64,000 nucleotides of DNA from Fulvivirga sp. M361 (GTDB taxonomy: Bacteria; Bacteroidota; Bacteroidia; Cytophagales; Cyclobacteriaceae): the NCBI RefSeq assembly GCF_007097395.1, contig NZ_VKDC01000006.1:62001-126000 (forward strand), given 5' to 3'. Positions 1 to 8,621 of this stretch are shown here, in pieces. A program made the position numbers and the translations under genes. A model generated the notes under the pieces. It was not told where the DNA came from. It saw nothing but the letters and a program-made list of their open reading frames with translations, and did not search any database. Position 1 is the first letter of the stretch; each line of letters starts with the position of its first letter.

Positions 1-1
1 G

Positions 2-115
2 ATAATCCGCAGAAGAGATTTTATTCATCGCATGAAGAATAGGTATGAAGAAGTCAGATTGCGCATTAAACGCCTGGTTGTAGAAGTACCTGAAAAAAAT
101 TCAACATTACACTGA
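2..115 (+). CDS. Possible C-terminal fragment of an upstream gene
   Basis: An open frame enters from the left edge and ends at a TGA at 113-115, giving 37 residues rich in Arg, Lys and Glu (RIKRLVVEVPEKN near its end). It has no recognisable domain. It could be the tail of a gene truncated by the window edge, or a chance open frame; length alone cannot decide. Confidence 0.25.
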   Translation: MIRRRDFIHRMKNRYEEVRLRIKRLVVEVPEKNSTLH

Positions 116-255
116 AAACACTTCATACATGAGTTAAGGTTTGTACCTGGGGGTATTCATATGTTTGTTAGCAGGTTCTGGGAGACAGCTATAATCAATT
201 CCAATTAACCCATTTATTGGAATCCAGTACTTGCAATCTAAGTGAAGTGAATTTT

Positions 256-807
256 ATGGATTACCAGGGAATCATTCAAAACATTACGAGTAAGGCCGTT
301 AGAGAGATAAGCAAGATGTCAAATGCTGATCTCAACGCGAAGCCATCACAGAAAGCCTGGTCCAAAAAAGAGATACTAGGTCATCTAATTGATTCTGCTT
401 TTAATAATCACCAAAGAATTGTCCGGGCAGTAAAACAATCAAACCTCATTTTCGCAGGTTACGACCAGGACGAGTGGGTCATTAGGAATGGCTATCAGCA
501 CAGGGATATTCATGAACTTTTGCAGCTTTGGGAATTCACCAATTCCCATCTTGTTCATGCGATAAATAGTTTGCCTGAAGAGTTTCCTGATAAGAGATTT
601 TGTGAACATAATCTGGACCAGATAGGTATGAACCCATTTCCTGCCTCTCAGGCTGCAACGCTGGCGTACCTTATATGGGACTATGTGCATCATATGGAAG
701 GACATCTGGGGCAGATCCTTCCGACGTATGAAAAGATAAATGATACTTTTCAAATGGCTGAAGGACTACGGGAACCGGAAGCTGTGCCCTGGCTGGCGTT
801 TCGTTAA
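256..807 (+). CDS. DinB-family putative metal-dependent protein
   Basis: The 183-residue product has the four-helix DinB/YfiT pattern. An early helix carries HLIDSAFNNH, and a late helix carries VHHMEGHLGQI, the usual source of the histidine metal ligands. Families of this type include bacillithiol- or mycothiol-linked transferases and damage-inducible proteins of unknown reaction, so the substrate cannot be named. I start at the ATG at 256. An in-frame TTG at 217 would add 13 residues with no counterpart in the fold. The racemase gene follows 30 bp downstream on the same strand, so the two are probably co-transcribed. No signal peptide is visible, so the protein should be cytoplasmic. Confidence 0.75.
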   Translation: MDYQGIIQNITSKAVREISKMSNADLNAKPSQKAWSKKEILGHLIDSAFNNHQRIVRAVKQSNLIFAGYDQDEWVIRNGYQHRDIHELLQLWEFTNSHLVHAINSLPEEFPDKRFCEHNLDQIGMNPFPASQAATLAYLIWDYVHHMEGHLGQILPTYEKINDTFQMAEGLREPEAVPWLAFR

Positions 808-837
808 TTACTATCATCAGAATAAAAGTAAAGTGTA

Positions 838-1533
838 ATGAAAACAATAGGATTAATAGGAGGGATGAGCTGGGAATCATCCAAAGTATACTATAAGCTC
901 ATTAATGAAAGAGTGAAGGAATTGCTGGGAGGCACACATTCCTGCAAAAGCATTATGATCTCTGTCGATTTTAATGAAATAGAGCGTCTTACATTTGAAA
1001 ACAAATGGGATGAAATAGGAGAGATGATGGCGGCTTGTGCCCAACAATTAGAGCAGGCAGGAGCAGATATTATACTTCTCTGCACGAATACAATACATAT
1101 GGTGAGCGATGCGATCACTCAAAGCGTAACCATACCATTTTTACACATTGCTGAAGCTACAGGCCAGGAAATATCATCCCAAAAATTAAAAAAAGTAGCC
1201 TTACTGGGCACTAAATTTACAATGGAAAAAGACTTCTATACAGGGATCCTGAAGAAGAGATACGGTTTAGAAGTAGTGATACCCCGGGAAGAAGACCGGC
1301 AAATAGTGCATGACCTCATTTACAATGAATTAGTGCTGGGTAAGTTCACCACGGCGTCGAAGGAAAAATGTAAGCGTATCATTGGGCAATTGGTAATAGA
1401 GGGCGCTGAAGGGGTCATTTTAGGATGTACGGAGCTGCCGTTACTTATTCCATCGCAAGAATTGGACGTACCCTCTTTTGATACCAGTAAGATACATGCC
1501 TATAAAGGGGTGGAATGGGCATTGGACGGATAA
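838..1533 (+). CDS. Aspartate/glutamate racemase family protein
   Basis: The 231-residue protein begins MKTIGLIGGMSWESS, the typical start of the PLP-independent Asp/Glu racemase family (YgeA, RacD). The two catalytic cysteines are both present: Cys82 in LLCTNTIHM and Cys197 in ILGCTELPLL. The family interconverts L- and D-amino acids by a two-base cysteine mechanism. Exact substrate (aspartate, glutamate or a broader set) is not decidable from these motifs. Full length for the family and no signal peptide, so cytoplasmic. It faces the convergent FAD oxidoreductase gene, whose stop is only 47 bp away. If the substrate is an amino acid, a functional link with that oxidase is possible but is inference only. 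Confidence 0.85.
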   Translation: MKTIGLIGGMSWESSKVYYKLINERVKELLGGTHSCKSIMISVDFNEIERLTFENKWDEIGEMMAACAQQLEQAGADIILLCTNTIHMVSDAITQSVTIPFLHIAEATGQEISSQKLKKVALLGTKFTMEKDFYTGILKKRYGLEVVIPREEDRQIVHDLIYNELVLGKFTTASKEKCKRIIGQLVIEGAEGVILGCTELPLLIPSQELDVPSFDTSKIHAYKGVEWALDG

Positions 1534-1580
1534 GAATTAAAACGTCTCAAGCCTGACGTTCTGAAATTATTACAACGATA

Positions 1581-2792
1581 TCAAAGTCTTCGGTCTGTAA
1601 CACACCTGGCTTCCTCAGCTTGCAGGCTATCCGAGGTCAGGTGTCGCCACCTGAATCTTTTTGAGAATGGATGTGACTTGCCTTCAGCCATATCCGCAGT
1701 TAATTCTCCCAACAAAGGCGCCATTTTAAAAGCATGACCGCTTCCCCCGGTGCTTACTGAAAGGCCTTTTATGTCAGGATGATTGTCAATCCAAAAGTGT
1801 CCGTCCAGTGTGTCCGTGTACAGGCATAAACGTGTATTTACCAGTGGGGCATCCTTGAGTTCAGGGAATGCATATTGTAGCATAGTGCGCAAATCCCGGA
1901 TATTTTCCTGGCCTACGTGCCTGTCATCTTTGTCAGGATGAATAACTGTACCGGCAGCATGTTTTGCAAATTTAATAATCCCATGCTTGGGTAGAAAGGG
2001 AAAACCATACCAGCCGGAATTAGAGATATCTACGGTGAAAACGGGGAACCTTGATGCGTTAAAATGCATTGGGTTTTCAGGTTTGACCCAAAAAACCGGA
2101 TGCCCCGTTGATTTCATATAGGGTGACAATTCAGGAATGACATAAGGAGTGCTGGAACCTGCCGCTATGATGGCATGATCACAATAGAATGTGGTGCCTT
2201 CTTTTGTCTTGATGCCTTGTACCTTTCCACTGTTAATGACCATTTCTTTCAGGGTTTGGCCTTCACAAACAGAAACCCCCAAGGATCGGGCATAACGTTT
2301 TAATACCTCCACGGTAAGGCCTGATTCGGCGTATCCCGCGTCAGGGTTATAACAGGCATCCTCAAAGGCCAGTGAGTTGATACCCGGGAATTGCTTTTTC
2401 AGGTCCTCCCGATTTAGCCTTTGGGCACGATAACCATTTTGTATGAGATTGTCGTAGCTATGTTTTTCAAAATGTTGATGTTCACTGTTCAAGTGACTTT
2501 TACAGAGCATTAAAAACCCTACTTCATGGTACAGTTTTGTATTGAACAGATCATTCCAGTCTTTCCAGCGTTGTACGCATATCTCAGCCATTTTAAAATA
2601 CGATGTATCGGAGCCGTATTCCATTCGAACTGCTTTTGTCACGTCCGTTGATGCCGCTAGATGATGTGGTATGGAATCCGGGTTAATAAGCGCTGCACGG
2701 TATTTTCGTTTCGCCAATTCAATAACTGCGGTGATGCCGAAAATACCACCTCCCACTACTAAGAAGTCAAACTTTTGAATGGTTTTTTGCAT
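1581..2792 (-). CDS. FAD-dependent amine/amino-acid oxidoreductase (DAO family)
   Basis: This 403-residue protein opens with a Rossmann dinucleotide-binding motif, VVGGGIFGI at residues 12-20, the signature of the D-amino-acid oxidase/sarcosine oxidase superfamily. A second conserved FAD-contacting stretch lies near the C-terminus (STGGSGHAFKMAPLLGEL). The pattern most resembles monomeric sarcosine oxidase or N-methyl-tryptophan oxidase, which oxidise secondary or tertiary amines to aldehydes, with oxygen or an electron carrier as acceptor. No signal peptide is present. The gene stands alone on the minus strand with about 300 bp of upstream DNA before the divergent YetA-like gene. The substrate is not predictable. 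The superfamily assignment is secure; the enzyme name is not. Confidence 0.8.
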   Translation of the reverse strand: MQKTIQKFDFLVVGGGIFGITAVIELAKRKYRAALINPDSIPHHLAASTDVTKAVRMEYGSDTSYFKMAEICVQRWKDWNDLFNTKLYHEVGFLMLCKSHLNSEHQHFEKHSYDNLIQNGYRAQRLNREDLKKQFPGINSLAFEDACYNPDAGYAESGLTVEVLKRYARSLGVSVCEGQTLKEMVINSGKVQGIKTKEGTTFYCDHAIIAAGSSTPYVIPELSPYMKSTGHPVFWVKPENPMHFNASRFPVFTVDISNSGWYGFPFLPKHGIIKFAKHAAGTVIHPDKDDRHVGQENIRDLRTMLQYAFPELKDAPLVNTRLCLYTDTLDGHFWIDNHPDIKGLSVSTGGSGHAFKMAPLLGELTADMAEGKSHPFSKRFRWRHLTSDSLQAEEARCVTDRRL

Positions 2793-3099
2793 GTTGAGTT
2801 GCGGTTGGTTTATGAAGTAAAGACGATTTAACCACTTTTTTGTACTGACCCTTTAAGCCAGATCTAAATTAAGTGTTGAAAATTTATTATGACCTTTTAT
2901 TTTTGATCATCCAATGGACTTTTTTATAAAAAAATGGGCTCCTGAGGTATAACCTACTTGCCTCACGCTCATATCTCTCTTCTTAATGATATTGTTTAAT
3001 TAACGACATTACTTTTCAGTACACCAGCATATAAGCGACGTCTTATAATTGAATATGATCTCTAAAAGCTGGAAAAAGAGTAGAAAAAAGTACCGTTCA
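2793..3099. other. Divergent intergenic region, 307 bp
   Basis: This A+T-rich spacer separates the divergent oxidoreductase and YetA-like genes and must hold both promoters. I see no convincing Bacteroidota -33/-7 pair, no strong hairpin and no small gene. A short A/T-rich near-palindrome lies around 2929-2947. Confidence 0.6.
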
Positions 3100-5727
3100 A
3101 TGAAGAACCTTGCGTTATTATCAATAATTTCCTTAGTAATGATGACCATGCCTGTTATTGCCCAAAAACAGGTGTCAATCAGGATCAGCGCACATAGTAG
3201 TGAGGCTCCGATCACCATGGGTATTCCCTTTCCAAAAGGGGCTTTGTTTTCTCCGGATAAAGTAAGGTTATTGAATCATAAAGGTGTGGAGATCCCTTCT
3301 CAAATCACCGAAGTGAGCACCTGGGAACCTGTAGACAACAGTATAAAATGGATTTGGGTGTTTTTCTTTAGCGAGAAGTCCAATGAATATACATTGGAAT
3401 ATGGGCCTGATGTGATAAGAAAGCCGTATTCAGGGCCAAGAATAGAGATGACCAATAATCAAAGGCCCGGAGGGTTTGCAGAAATAAACACCGGAAAATT
3501 AAAATTTAAGATCAATAATGGGGATAATGGATTTATTAGCGAAGCCTACCTGGACATAGATAATGATGGTTTCGAAGAAAATGATCTCATAGCTTCTAAC
3601 GATACACAGAGAGGGTCTTTTCTGGATATTCTGGATGATGCAGGAGTGGATAGGAGCAAAGCAATTATCACACGTACCATCAAAGAGAAGGGTTCCGGGC
3701 CACTTCATGCGATTATCAGGATTGAAGGAGAGTATCAGTATGGAAGAGAAGACAACAATCCTTCCCCTTTCGTTACACGTATCCATGCGTTTGCAGGCCG
3801 ATCTTACATTAAAGTGCTACATACTATAACTTACACAGGCATACCGGATAAACACACCGTACAAAAGGGCGAACATAAGAATATCGCTACTCAAAACGAA
3901 CATTTGATCGAAACGTACGACACCGAAGATCCGGGTTGGGTCCAACCCAATGATAGAATTGCTGCAGCAGGTCTTAACCTGACGTATCATCTGGATGTTA
4001 ATAAAGATTTTATTGCAGGCTATGAGAATGGTGACTGGTGGAATAAAGAAAGTGCCGAGTTATATGAGGCAAATGTTTCTGCAGGGTTTAAGAACTTAAG
4101 CCTGGTACAATCAGGTCCCAATGCAAATTCACCTTCAACTGTCTTCTCCACGGCCCATGACCGTGTAGGTGATTTCGCGGCGCACATTACCTGTGATAAA
4201 ACGAATGAGTTAAGTGCTTCAAAAGCAGAAGGTTGGATCGATTATTCGGATAGTAAGTGGGGAGTAGCCGCAGGTATAAGAAACTTTGTTGAGGAATATC
4301 CCAAAGGCTTTGATCTGAAGCAAAATGAAGCTAATGTCTATCTTTGGCCGCCTACGTCAGAACCTATGAGTTTTGCCAGAAACTCAGGTAAGCTTGACGG
4401 ACAAATGCTGGATAACTTTGCCCAGGGATTAGCTAAAACTACAGAGGTCACGTACAACTTTCATGACAGCAAAAAAAGTACGGATCAACTACGCAAAGAG
4501 CTGGATTTCTTCTTAAACCCACCGGCTGCTCATGCGGACCCTCAATGGTACAGTGATAGTGACGTGTTTGGCAAATTTTCTCCCAGGAAGTCCGAACACA
4601 GTGAATATGAGAGGGGAATGGATTATAAATTTGATTGGATGCTTTTCAATCAAAACTGGCAGCCATGGTACGGTATGTTCGATTACGGAGATTTTCAGAC
4701 CTACTATTATAAAAAACGGTGGTATATGTGGTCTAACAATGAACCGGCGCAAGACTTTATGTTCTGGATGCAATTCATGCGTACAGGCGATCAGCGATAC
4801 TTTAAGGCGGCAGATGCTACGAGTAAACATACGATGGATGTAGATAATATTCATTGGCCTGCTTTTCCAAAATATAATGCAGCAAGCAATGATGCCGTGG
4901 ATTATTGGGATTATCAGGGAAAGAAGAGCGGTACCCCTTACCTGGGCATCGGAAGGCGGCATGCAAGTCAGCATTGGATTGCATTATTAAGTGCCCATGT
5001 ATGGATACAAGGATGGATTACCTCATATTATTTGAATGGATACCACAGAGGGTTAGAAGTAGCCAGGCAGACCGGAGATGCTTATATCCGGCGTATCTGG
5101 GGAGAACATGGTCTTACAGGCAGAAGACTTTATTTGTCCGTATGGAACCTTACTGAACTTTGGGACGCTACCAAAGAAGACCGCTATGGCCTGGAACTCA
5201 AATATCGTGTGGACCGGATGTTGGAGCTACAACAAGGGCCTGATCAATACAATAGTCTGGTCATGGACCGTTATGGATATTCCCAGGTATATGCTTCGCA
5301 AGGTCTGAGCCAGTATTATCGTATTACCGGGGATGAGAAGGTGAGGAGGGCTCTGGTCAAACATGCCAGAGCAATCCGCGATAATACGCCCTGGAACCAC
5401 ATGTATGAATCCTACCTTTCCACTATTCATAGTTTACTTATCGGTTATGAATATTCCAAAGAACCAGGGTTTTTGCGAGAAGCCATCAAAAGAGCTGAAA
5501 TCCTAAAAACGGATAAGCTGCCCACCAGCATGGATAATTATGATACGCAACAGGACCTTGCGGATGCATTGAGCAAGGTAAGCCATTTACCGGACGACCC
5601 CAGAAATACCAGGTTTGGTGGTGAGGCCAATTGGAGCATCACTCAGGGGTTAAGAGTGTTTGGCTGGACCCATGCCTACAATGTTCCGGCTTTACTGTAT
5701 TGGCTCAGGGAAGAGAAAGCCAAATAA
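3100..5727 (+). CDS. Secreted YetA/PcRGLX-like RIFT-barrel protein, putative polysaccharide lyase
   Basis: The product is about 875 residues from the ATG at 3100. This start gives a clean signal peptide (MKNLALLSIISLVMM..., ending near VIAQ); ATG 3055 would put 15 mostly basic residues in front. Residues about 25-110 read as the N-terminal RIFT barrel of the exo-rhamnogalacturonan lyase/YetA family (MGIPFPKGAL, then a Trp-rich SIKWIWVFFF stretch). A beta-sandwich-like middle follows, and a Trp/Tyr/His-rich helical C-terminal half resembles an alpha/alpha toroid. The characterised fungal relative is a PL26 lyase. Substrate here is unproven and the catalytic residues cannot be assigned by eye. 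It stands convergent to the PUL A sigma gene, 34 bp stop to stop, and may serve that locus. Confidence 0.65.
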   Translation: MKNLALLSIISLVMMTMPVIAQKQVSIRISAHSSEAPITMGIPFPKGALFSPDKVRLLNHKGVEIPSQITEVSTWEPVDNSIKWIWVFFFSEKSNEYTLEYGPDVIRKPYSGPRIEMTNNQRPGGFAEINTGKLKFKINNGDNGFISEAYLDIDNDGFEENDLIASNDTQRGSFLDILDDAGVDRSKAIITRTIKEKGSGPLHAIIRIEGEYQYGREDNNPSPFVTRIHAFAGRSYIKVLHTITYTGIPDKHTVQKGEHKNIATQNEHLIETYDTEDPGWVQPNDRIAAAGLNLTYHLDVNKDFIAGYENGDWWNKESAELYEANVSAGFKNLSLVQSGPNANSPSTVFSTAHDRVGDFAAHITCDKTNELSASKAEGWIDYSDSKWGVAAGIRNFVEEYPKGFDLKQNEANVYLWPPTSEPMSFARNSGKLDGQMLDNFAQGLAKTTEVTYNFHDSKKSTDQLRKELDFFLNPPAAHADPQWYSDSDVFGKFSPRKSEHSEYERGMDYKFDWMLFNQNWQPWYGMFDYGDFQTYYYKKRWYMWSNNEPAQDFMFWMQFMRTGDQRYFKAADATSKHTMDVDNIHWPAFPKYNAASNDAVDYWDYQGKKSGTPYLGIGRRHASQHWIALLSAHVWIQGWITSYYLNGYHRGLEVARQTGDAYIRRIWGEHGLTGRRLYLSVWNLTELWDATKEDRYGLELKYRVDRMLELQQGPDQYNSLVMDRYGYSQVYASQGLSQYYRITGDEKVRRALVKHARAIRDNTPWNHMYESYLSTIHSLLIGYEYSKEPGFLREAIKRAEILKTDKLPTSMDNYDTQQDLADALSKVSHLPDDPRNTRFGGEANWSITQGLRVFGWTHAYNVPALLYWLREEKAK

Positions 5728-5761
5728 TAGACTTTTAGATGGTGAGAATATGTGACCGGGT

Positions 5762-6358
5762 TTATCCGATACAGAAAATCGTATAAGCAAGTGTTAATGT
5801 AACATAAAGCAAGTCTTTCTTCAGGACTTTGATAGCATCATAAACACAATTTCGGATGCTTTGGTAGTTGATTTCCAGTACTTCCCCTATTTCCTGGTAA
5901 GACAAGCCATTATAAAACTTCAGGTAAATGACCTCTTTCTGTCGATTGGTTAAAAGGGCCAGGGACCTCTTCAAACTCTCTTTTTGTTCTTTGTGGATCT
6001 CATCCCTTATCACCATATCTTCTACGGAGAGATTAAGGTCATTGAATTCTGTGTTTTCCGAAAGACGTTCTTTTGGCTTGTTTTTACGGGCTGCGTCCGT
6101 CAAAACCCTGCGAAGTGCTTTGAAAAGATAAGCCCTGGGAGCTTTAACATCTGCCAGGCTGGTACGATTTCTCCAAAGTTTTAAAAAAAGTTCCTGTATG
6201 GAATCTTCAAGTTCATTGGAATCGTTCAACCATCTCAATCCGTATCCGAAGAGTTGTGGGTAATACTCAGAGTATATGTCTTTGAATGCATTTTGATCAC
6301 CATTTTTGAATTGACTCCATAAAACAGCTCCTTTTCTGTTATCTTCATTTATCCTCAT
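5762..6358 (-). CDS. ECF RNA polymerase sigma factor (FecI-like)
   Basis: The 198-residue protein has ECF sigma region 2 (YPQLFGYGLRWL... to ELFLKLWRNR) at roughly residues 30-70. Region 4 lies at about 130-180 (LTNRQKEVIYLKFYNGLSYQEIGEVL followed by an Asn/Arg-containing recognition helix). There is no region 3. It ends in a hydrophobic tail, YVTLTLAYTIFCIG, common in Bacteroidota PUL sigma factors. It is expected to direct RNA polymerase to PUL A promoters when released by the FecR-type anti-sigma protein encoded at 14666-15718. Position is odd: it is the last gene of the minus-strand cluster, 102 bp after the ROK gene, rather than just upstream of fecR. A G-rich stretch (GGGGG) sits just before the ATG. 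Confidence 0.88.
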   Translation of the reverse strand: MRINEDNRKGAVLWSQFKNGDQNAFKDIYSEYYPQLFGYGLRWLNDSNELEDSIQELFLKLWRNRTSLADVKAPRAYLFKALRRVLTDAARKNKPKERLSENTEFNDLNLSVEDMVIRDEIHKEQKESLKRSLALLTNRQKEVIYLKFYNGLSYQEIGEVLEINYQSIRNCVYDAIKVLKKDLLYVTLTLAYTIFCIG

Positions 6359-6460
6359 CGCCCCCTAACCCCCTGTTTTACAGCTTAATTCCATATAGTA
6401 ATATAATTATAAAGTAACAATTAATCAATAGTGTCTTAATATAAATAGCACCCTTGGAAC

Positions 6461-7321
6461 TTAATGAAAAGACCTGAAATTATAACTCAGAGCTGCTGCA
6501 CCCAGTACGCCCGGGTTTGACAATTCAGATACTTCAATCGTTAAATTTTGGATGGATTGACGATAGGGGAAACGAGCAAGCTCTTGCCAAAGACTTTCTT
6601 TGTACAAGTGATAAACTCCACCCAGTGATCCCCCAAGCACAATAAGTGAAGGATCATAAGCAAAAAGGATGGTTTCTATTGCGTGTCCCAAATGTCTTCC
6701 CAATTCCCCAAAAAGTGTTAAACTAACATTGTCTCCCTCCATGGCTTTCATGTAAACATCTTCCCCGGCGGTGTTATGGACATTTTTAAAAAATTGTCCG
6801 CTTGCATAATATTCAAAATGGTGGTCCAGATACTTGACCATACCGAATTCACCGGCCCCGCAATTCACACCTTCGTACAATTGCCCATTAATAATGATCC
6901 CTCCGGCCAAACCTGTTCCGATAATAAGCCCAATCATGTTATCATGAGTTTTACCAAGGCCAAAATGTCTTTCTGCCAGCGCCATACAATTAGCGTCATT
7001 GTTAACCAGCGTCCGGACCTTGTATCTTTCTTCCAGGATATCTTTCAGCGCGACCTCGTTCCATGATGGAATGTTCTGAACGTCATATACCACTCCGGTT
7101 TTTGTATCCACTACACTCGGGACACCAACACCGATACCTGCGACTGATGTGCCCTCCAATTCATCCACTGCATTGAAAATGCTTTCCAGTACTTCTTGCT
7201 TAGTACCTTCTGCATTGATTTTTCTGCTGGTCATCTTCAATAGCTGACCTTCTTCCACTATTCCGGCACGAACATTTGTTCCTCCCAGGTCTATCCCTAT
7301 GGTCCGGTCTGCCTGTTTCAA
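6461..7321 (-). CDS. ROK-family sugar kinase lacking the usual zinc motif
   Basis: The 286-residue cytoplasmic protein carries the ROK/ASKHA phosphate-binding loop (IGIDLGGTNVRAG) at the start, the catalytic stretch VNNDANCMALAE, and the adenosine motif GLIIGTGLAGGI. It probably phosphorylates the sugar imported by the adjacent MFS porter; glucose, mannose and N-acetylated hexosamines are typical substrates. Where most ROK proteins show GEIGH followed by CxCGxxGC, this one has GEFGMV and DHHFEYYASGQFF with no cysteines. The structural zinc site is therefore absent. The start is a TTG at 7321-7319, the only usable start before an upstream in-frame stop. Its first bases overlap the MFS stop codon in a TTGA, indicating translational coupling. 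Confidence 0.85.
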   Translation of the reverse strand: MKQADRTIGIDLGGTNVRAGIVEEGQLLKMTSRKINAEGTKQEVLESIFNAVDELEGTSVAGIGVGVPSVVDTKTGVVYDVQNIPSWNEVALKDILEERYKVRTLVNNDANCMALAERHFGLGKTHDNMIGLIIGTGLAGGIIINGQLYEGVNCGAGEFGMVKYLDHHFEYYASGQFFKNVHNTAGEDVYMKAMEGDNVSLTLFGELGRHLGHAIETILFAYDPSLIVLGGSLGGVYHLYKESLWQELARFPYRQSIQNLTIEVSELSNPGVLGAAALSYNFRSFH

Positions 7322-8550
7322 GAATTTATGGTTTTATTCGTGATAAGAGGTTTGGCCCAAAAACCAATCGAAAGAATATAACCTAGCGAAAGGTATAGCG
7401 CCATAAGTCCCACTTTGAGACCGAAAGCATCGCCCAGGGCGCCCACTACAAGTGGCCAAATTGCTCCGCCCACTATACCGGTAACCAGGATACCGGATAA
7501 GGCCCCATGATGATTTTTGACCGAGTTCAAAGCCAGGGATAAGATGATCGACCACATCACTGACGCAAAAAAGCCTACCGCTGGAAAGGCAATCAGACTG
7601 ATCTCACCACTACCTAATAAAGCGAATGTCAGGCTTACCATGGCAGAAAGGGTAAAAAAGATGAGTACTTTTTTACTGTCTATCAACTTTAACAAGAGGA
7701 GTCCCAATAAGGTGCCGATCGTCATGAAACCCCAAAAGCGGGATACGACGGTAGCTCCCACCGTTTGCGGGTCATAGCCATGATAGGTTTTAAGGAATTC
7801 TGAGATCCAGTTGTTTATTCCTTGTTCGGTACCTACGTAAAAGAAGATGCCCAAAAAGTACAGTAACACTTTACGGTCCTTTAAAAGCTGGAGATATGCC
7901 TGGTTAGAGCCTACTTTCTCATCGTCTTCTAATTCAACTTGGGGAAATTTGGAAAACCCGACAAAAACGATCATTATCAGAGAGACCAGTGCAAATATCC
8001 AGTACATGGAGATCCATGAGAGTCCTTCAGGTACCAATTGAGAAAGGACATAAATGGCTGGATTTTGTGCGTTGGCTTCTAACCCTAACACAATTTTTGA
8101 ATAGACCAGCGGACTCAGAAATGAAGCCAGCCCGAAAAACAGCTGACCAAGGACAGAATAAAAGGCGAAGTGTTCTTCACCCCCTACGGTTCTCAAAAGC
8201 GGGTTGATAGCCACTTGAAGAATAGCCATTCCACAGCCAATTAAGAACAATGAAATGATGGCCACCAGGTAATTAGCATAAATGCCTAATATTAATGCTC
8301 CCAAACATGAAATGGAAAATGCCAGGACCATGATGCGCTTTTCACCAAATTTTTCTACCAGGATGCCGGAAGGAATGGACAGCACTCCGTAGGCCATGAA
8401 AAAAGCCATGGGTAAGATGGCTACCATGGTGAGACTCAGGTTAAAATCTTCAATGATCTCAGGAACCAGCGGTCCGATGATATTAGTCAAAAATGAGATT
8501 ACAAAAAAGATGAACAGTATGAGTGCCAGGATGTAATAATTCTTTTTCAT
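7318..8550 (-). CDS. MFS sugar porter (FucP/GluP/NagP-like)
   Basis: The 410-residue protein has about 12 hydrophobic segments and the FucP-subfamily start, in which the first helix is followed by GPLVPEIIEDF. It also has FMAYGVLSIPSGILVEKFGEKR between helices 2 and 3, which is the MFS signature loop. Such proteins are inner-membrane H+ symporters for fucose, glucose/galactose or N-acetylglucosamine. It lies between a secreted PIG-L deacetylase gene (71 bp) and the ROK kinase gene (4-bp overlap). This implies uptake of a monosaccharide released by PUL A and its phosphorylation by the kinase. Together with a deacetylase, an N-acetylated or deacetylated hexosamine is a reasonable guess, but only a guess. 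Confidence 0.85.
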   Translation of the reverse strand: MKKNYYILALILFIFFVISFLTNIIGPLVPEIIEDFNLSLTMVAILPMAFFMAYGVLSIPSGILVEKFGEKRIMVLAFSISCLGALILGIYANYLVAIISLFLIGCGMAILQVAINPLLRTVGGEEHFAFYSVLGQLFFGLASFLSPLVYSKIVLGLEANAQNPAIYVLSQLVPEGLSWISMYWIFALVSLIMIVFVGFSKFPQVELEDDEKVGSNQAYLQLLKDRKVLLYFLGIFFYVGTEQGINNWISEFLKTYHGYDPQTVGATVVSRFWGFMTIGTLLGLLLLKLIDSKKVLIFFTLSAMVSLTFALLGSGEISLIAFPAVGFFASVMWSIILSLALNSVKNHHGALSGILVTGIVGGAIWPLVVGALGDAFGLKVGLMALYLSLGYILSIGFWAKPLITNKTINS

Positions 8551-8621
8551 AAGCGTATGACTAACCTCGATGGCAGGAAATTAAGGAGTGATGAAAACGA
8601 TAGGATACAGCCATTAAACCC

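Noticed and set aside
4513-4974. 153-residue open frame on the minus strand inside the YetA-like gene
   Set aside because: It is antisense to a well-supported coding region, has no domain or signal, and its composition follows the complementary gene.
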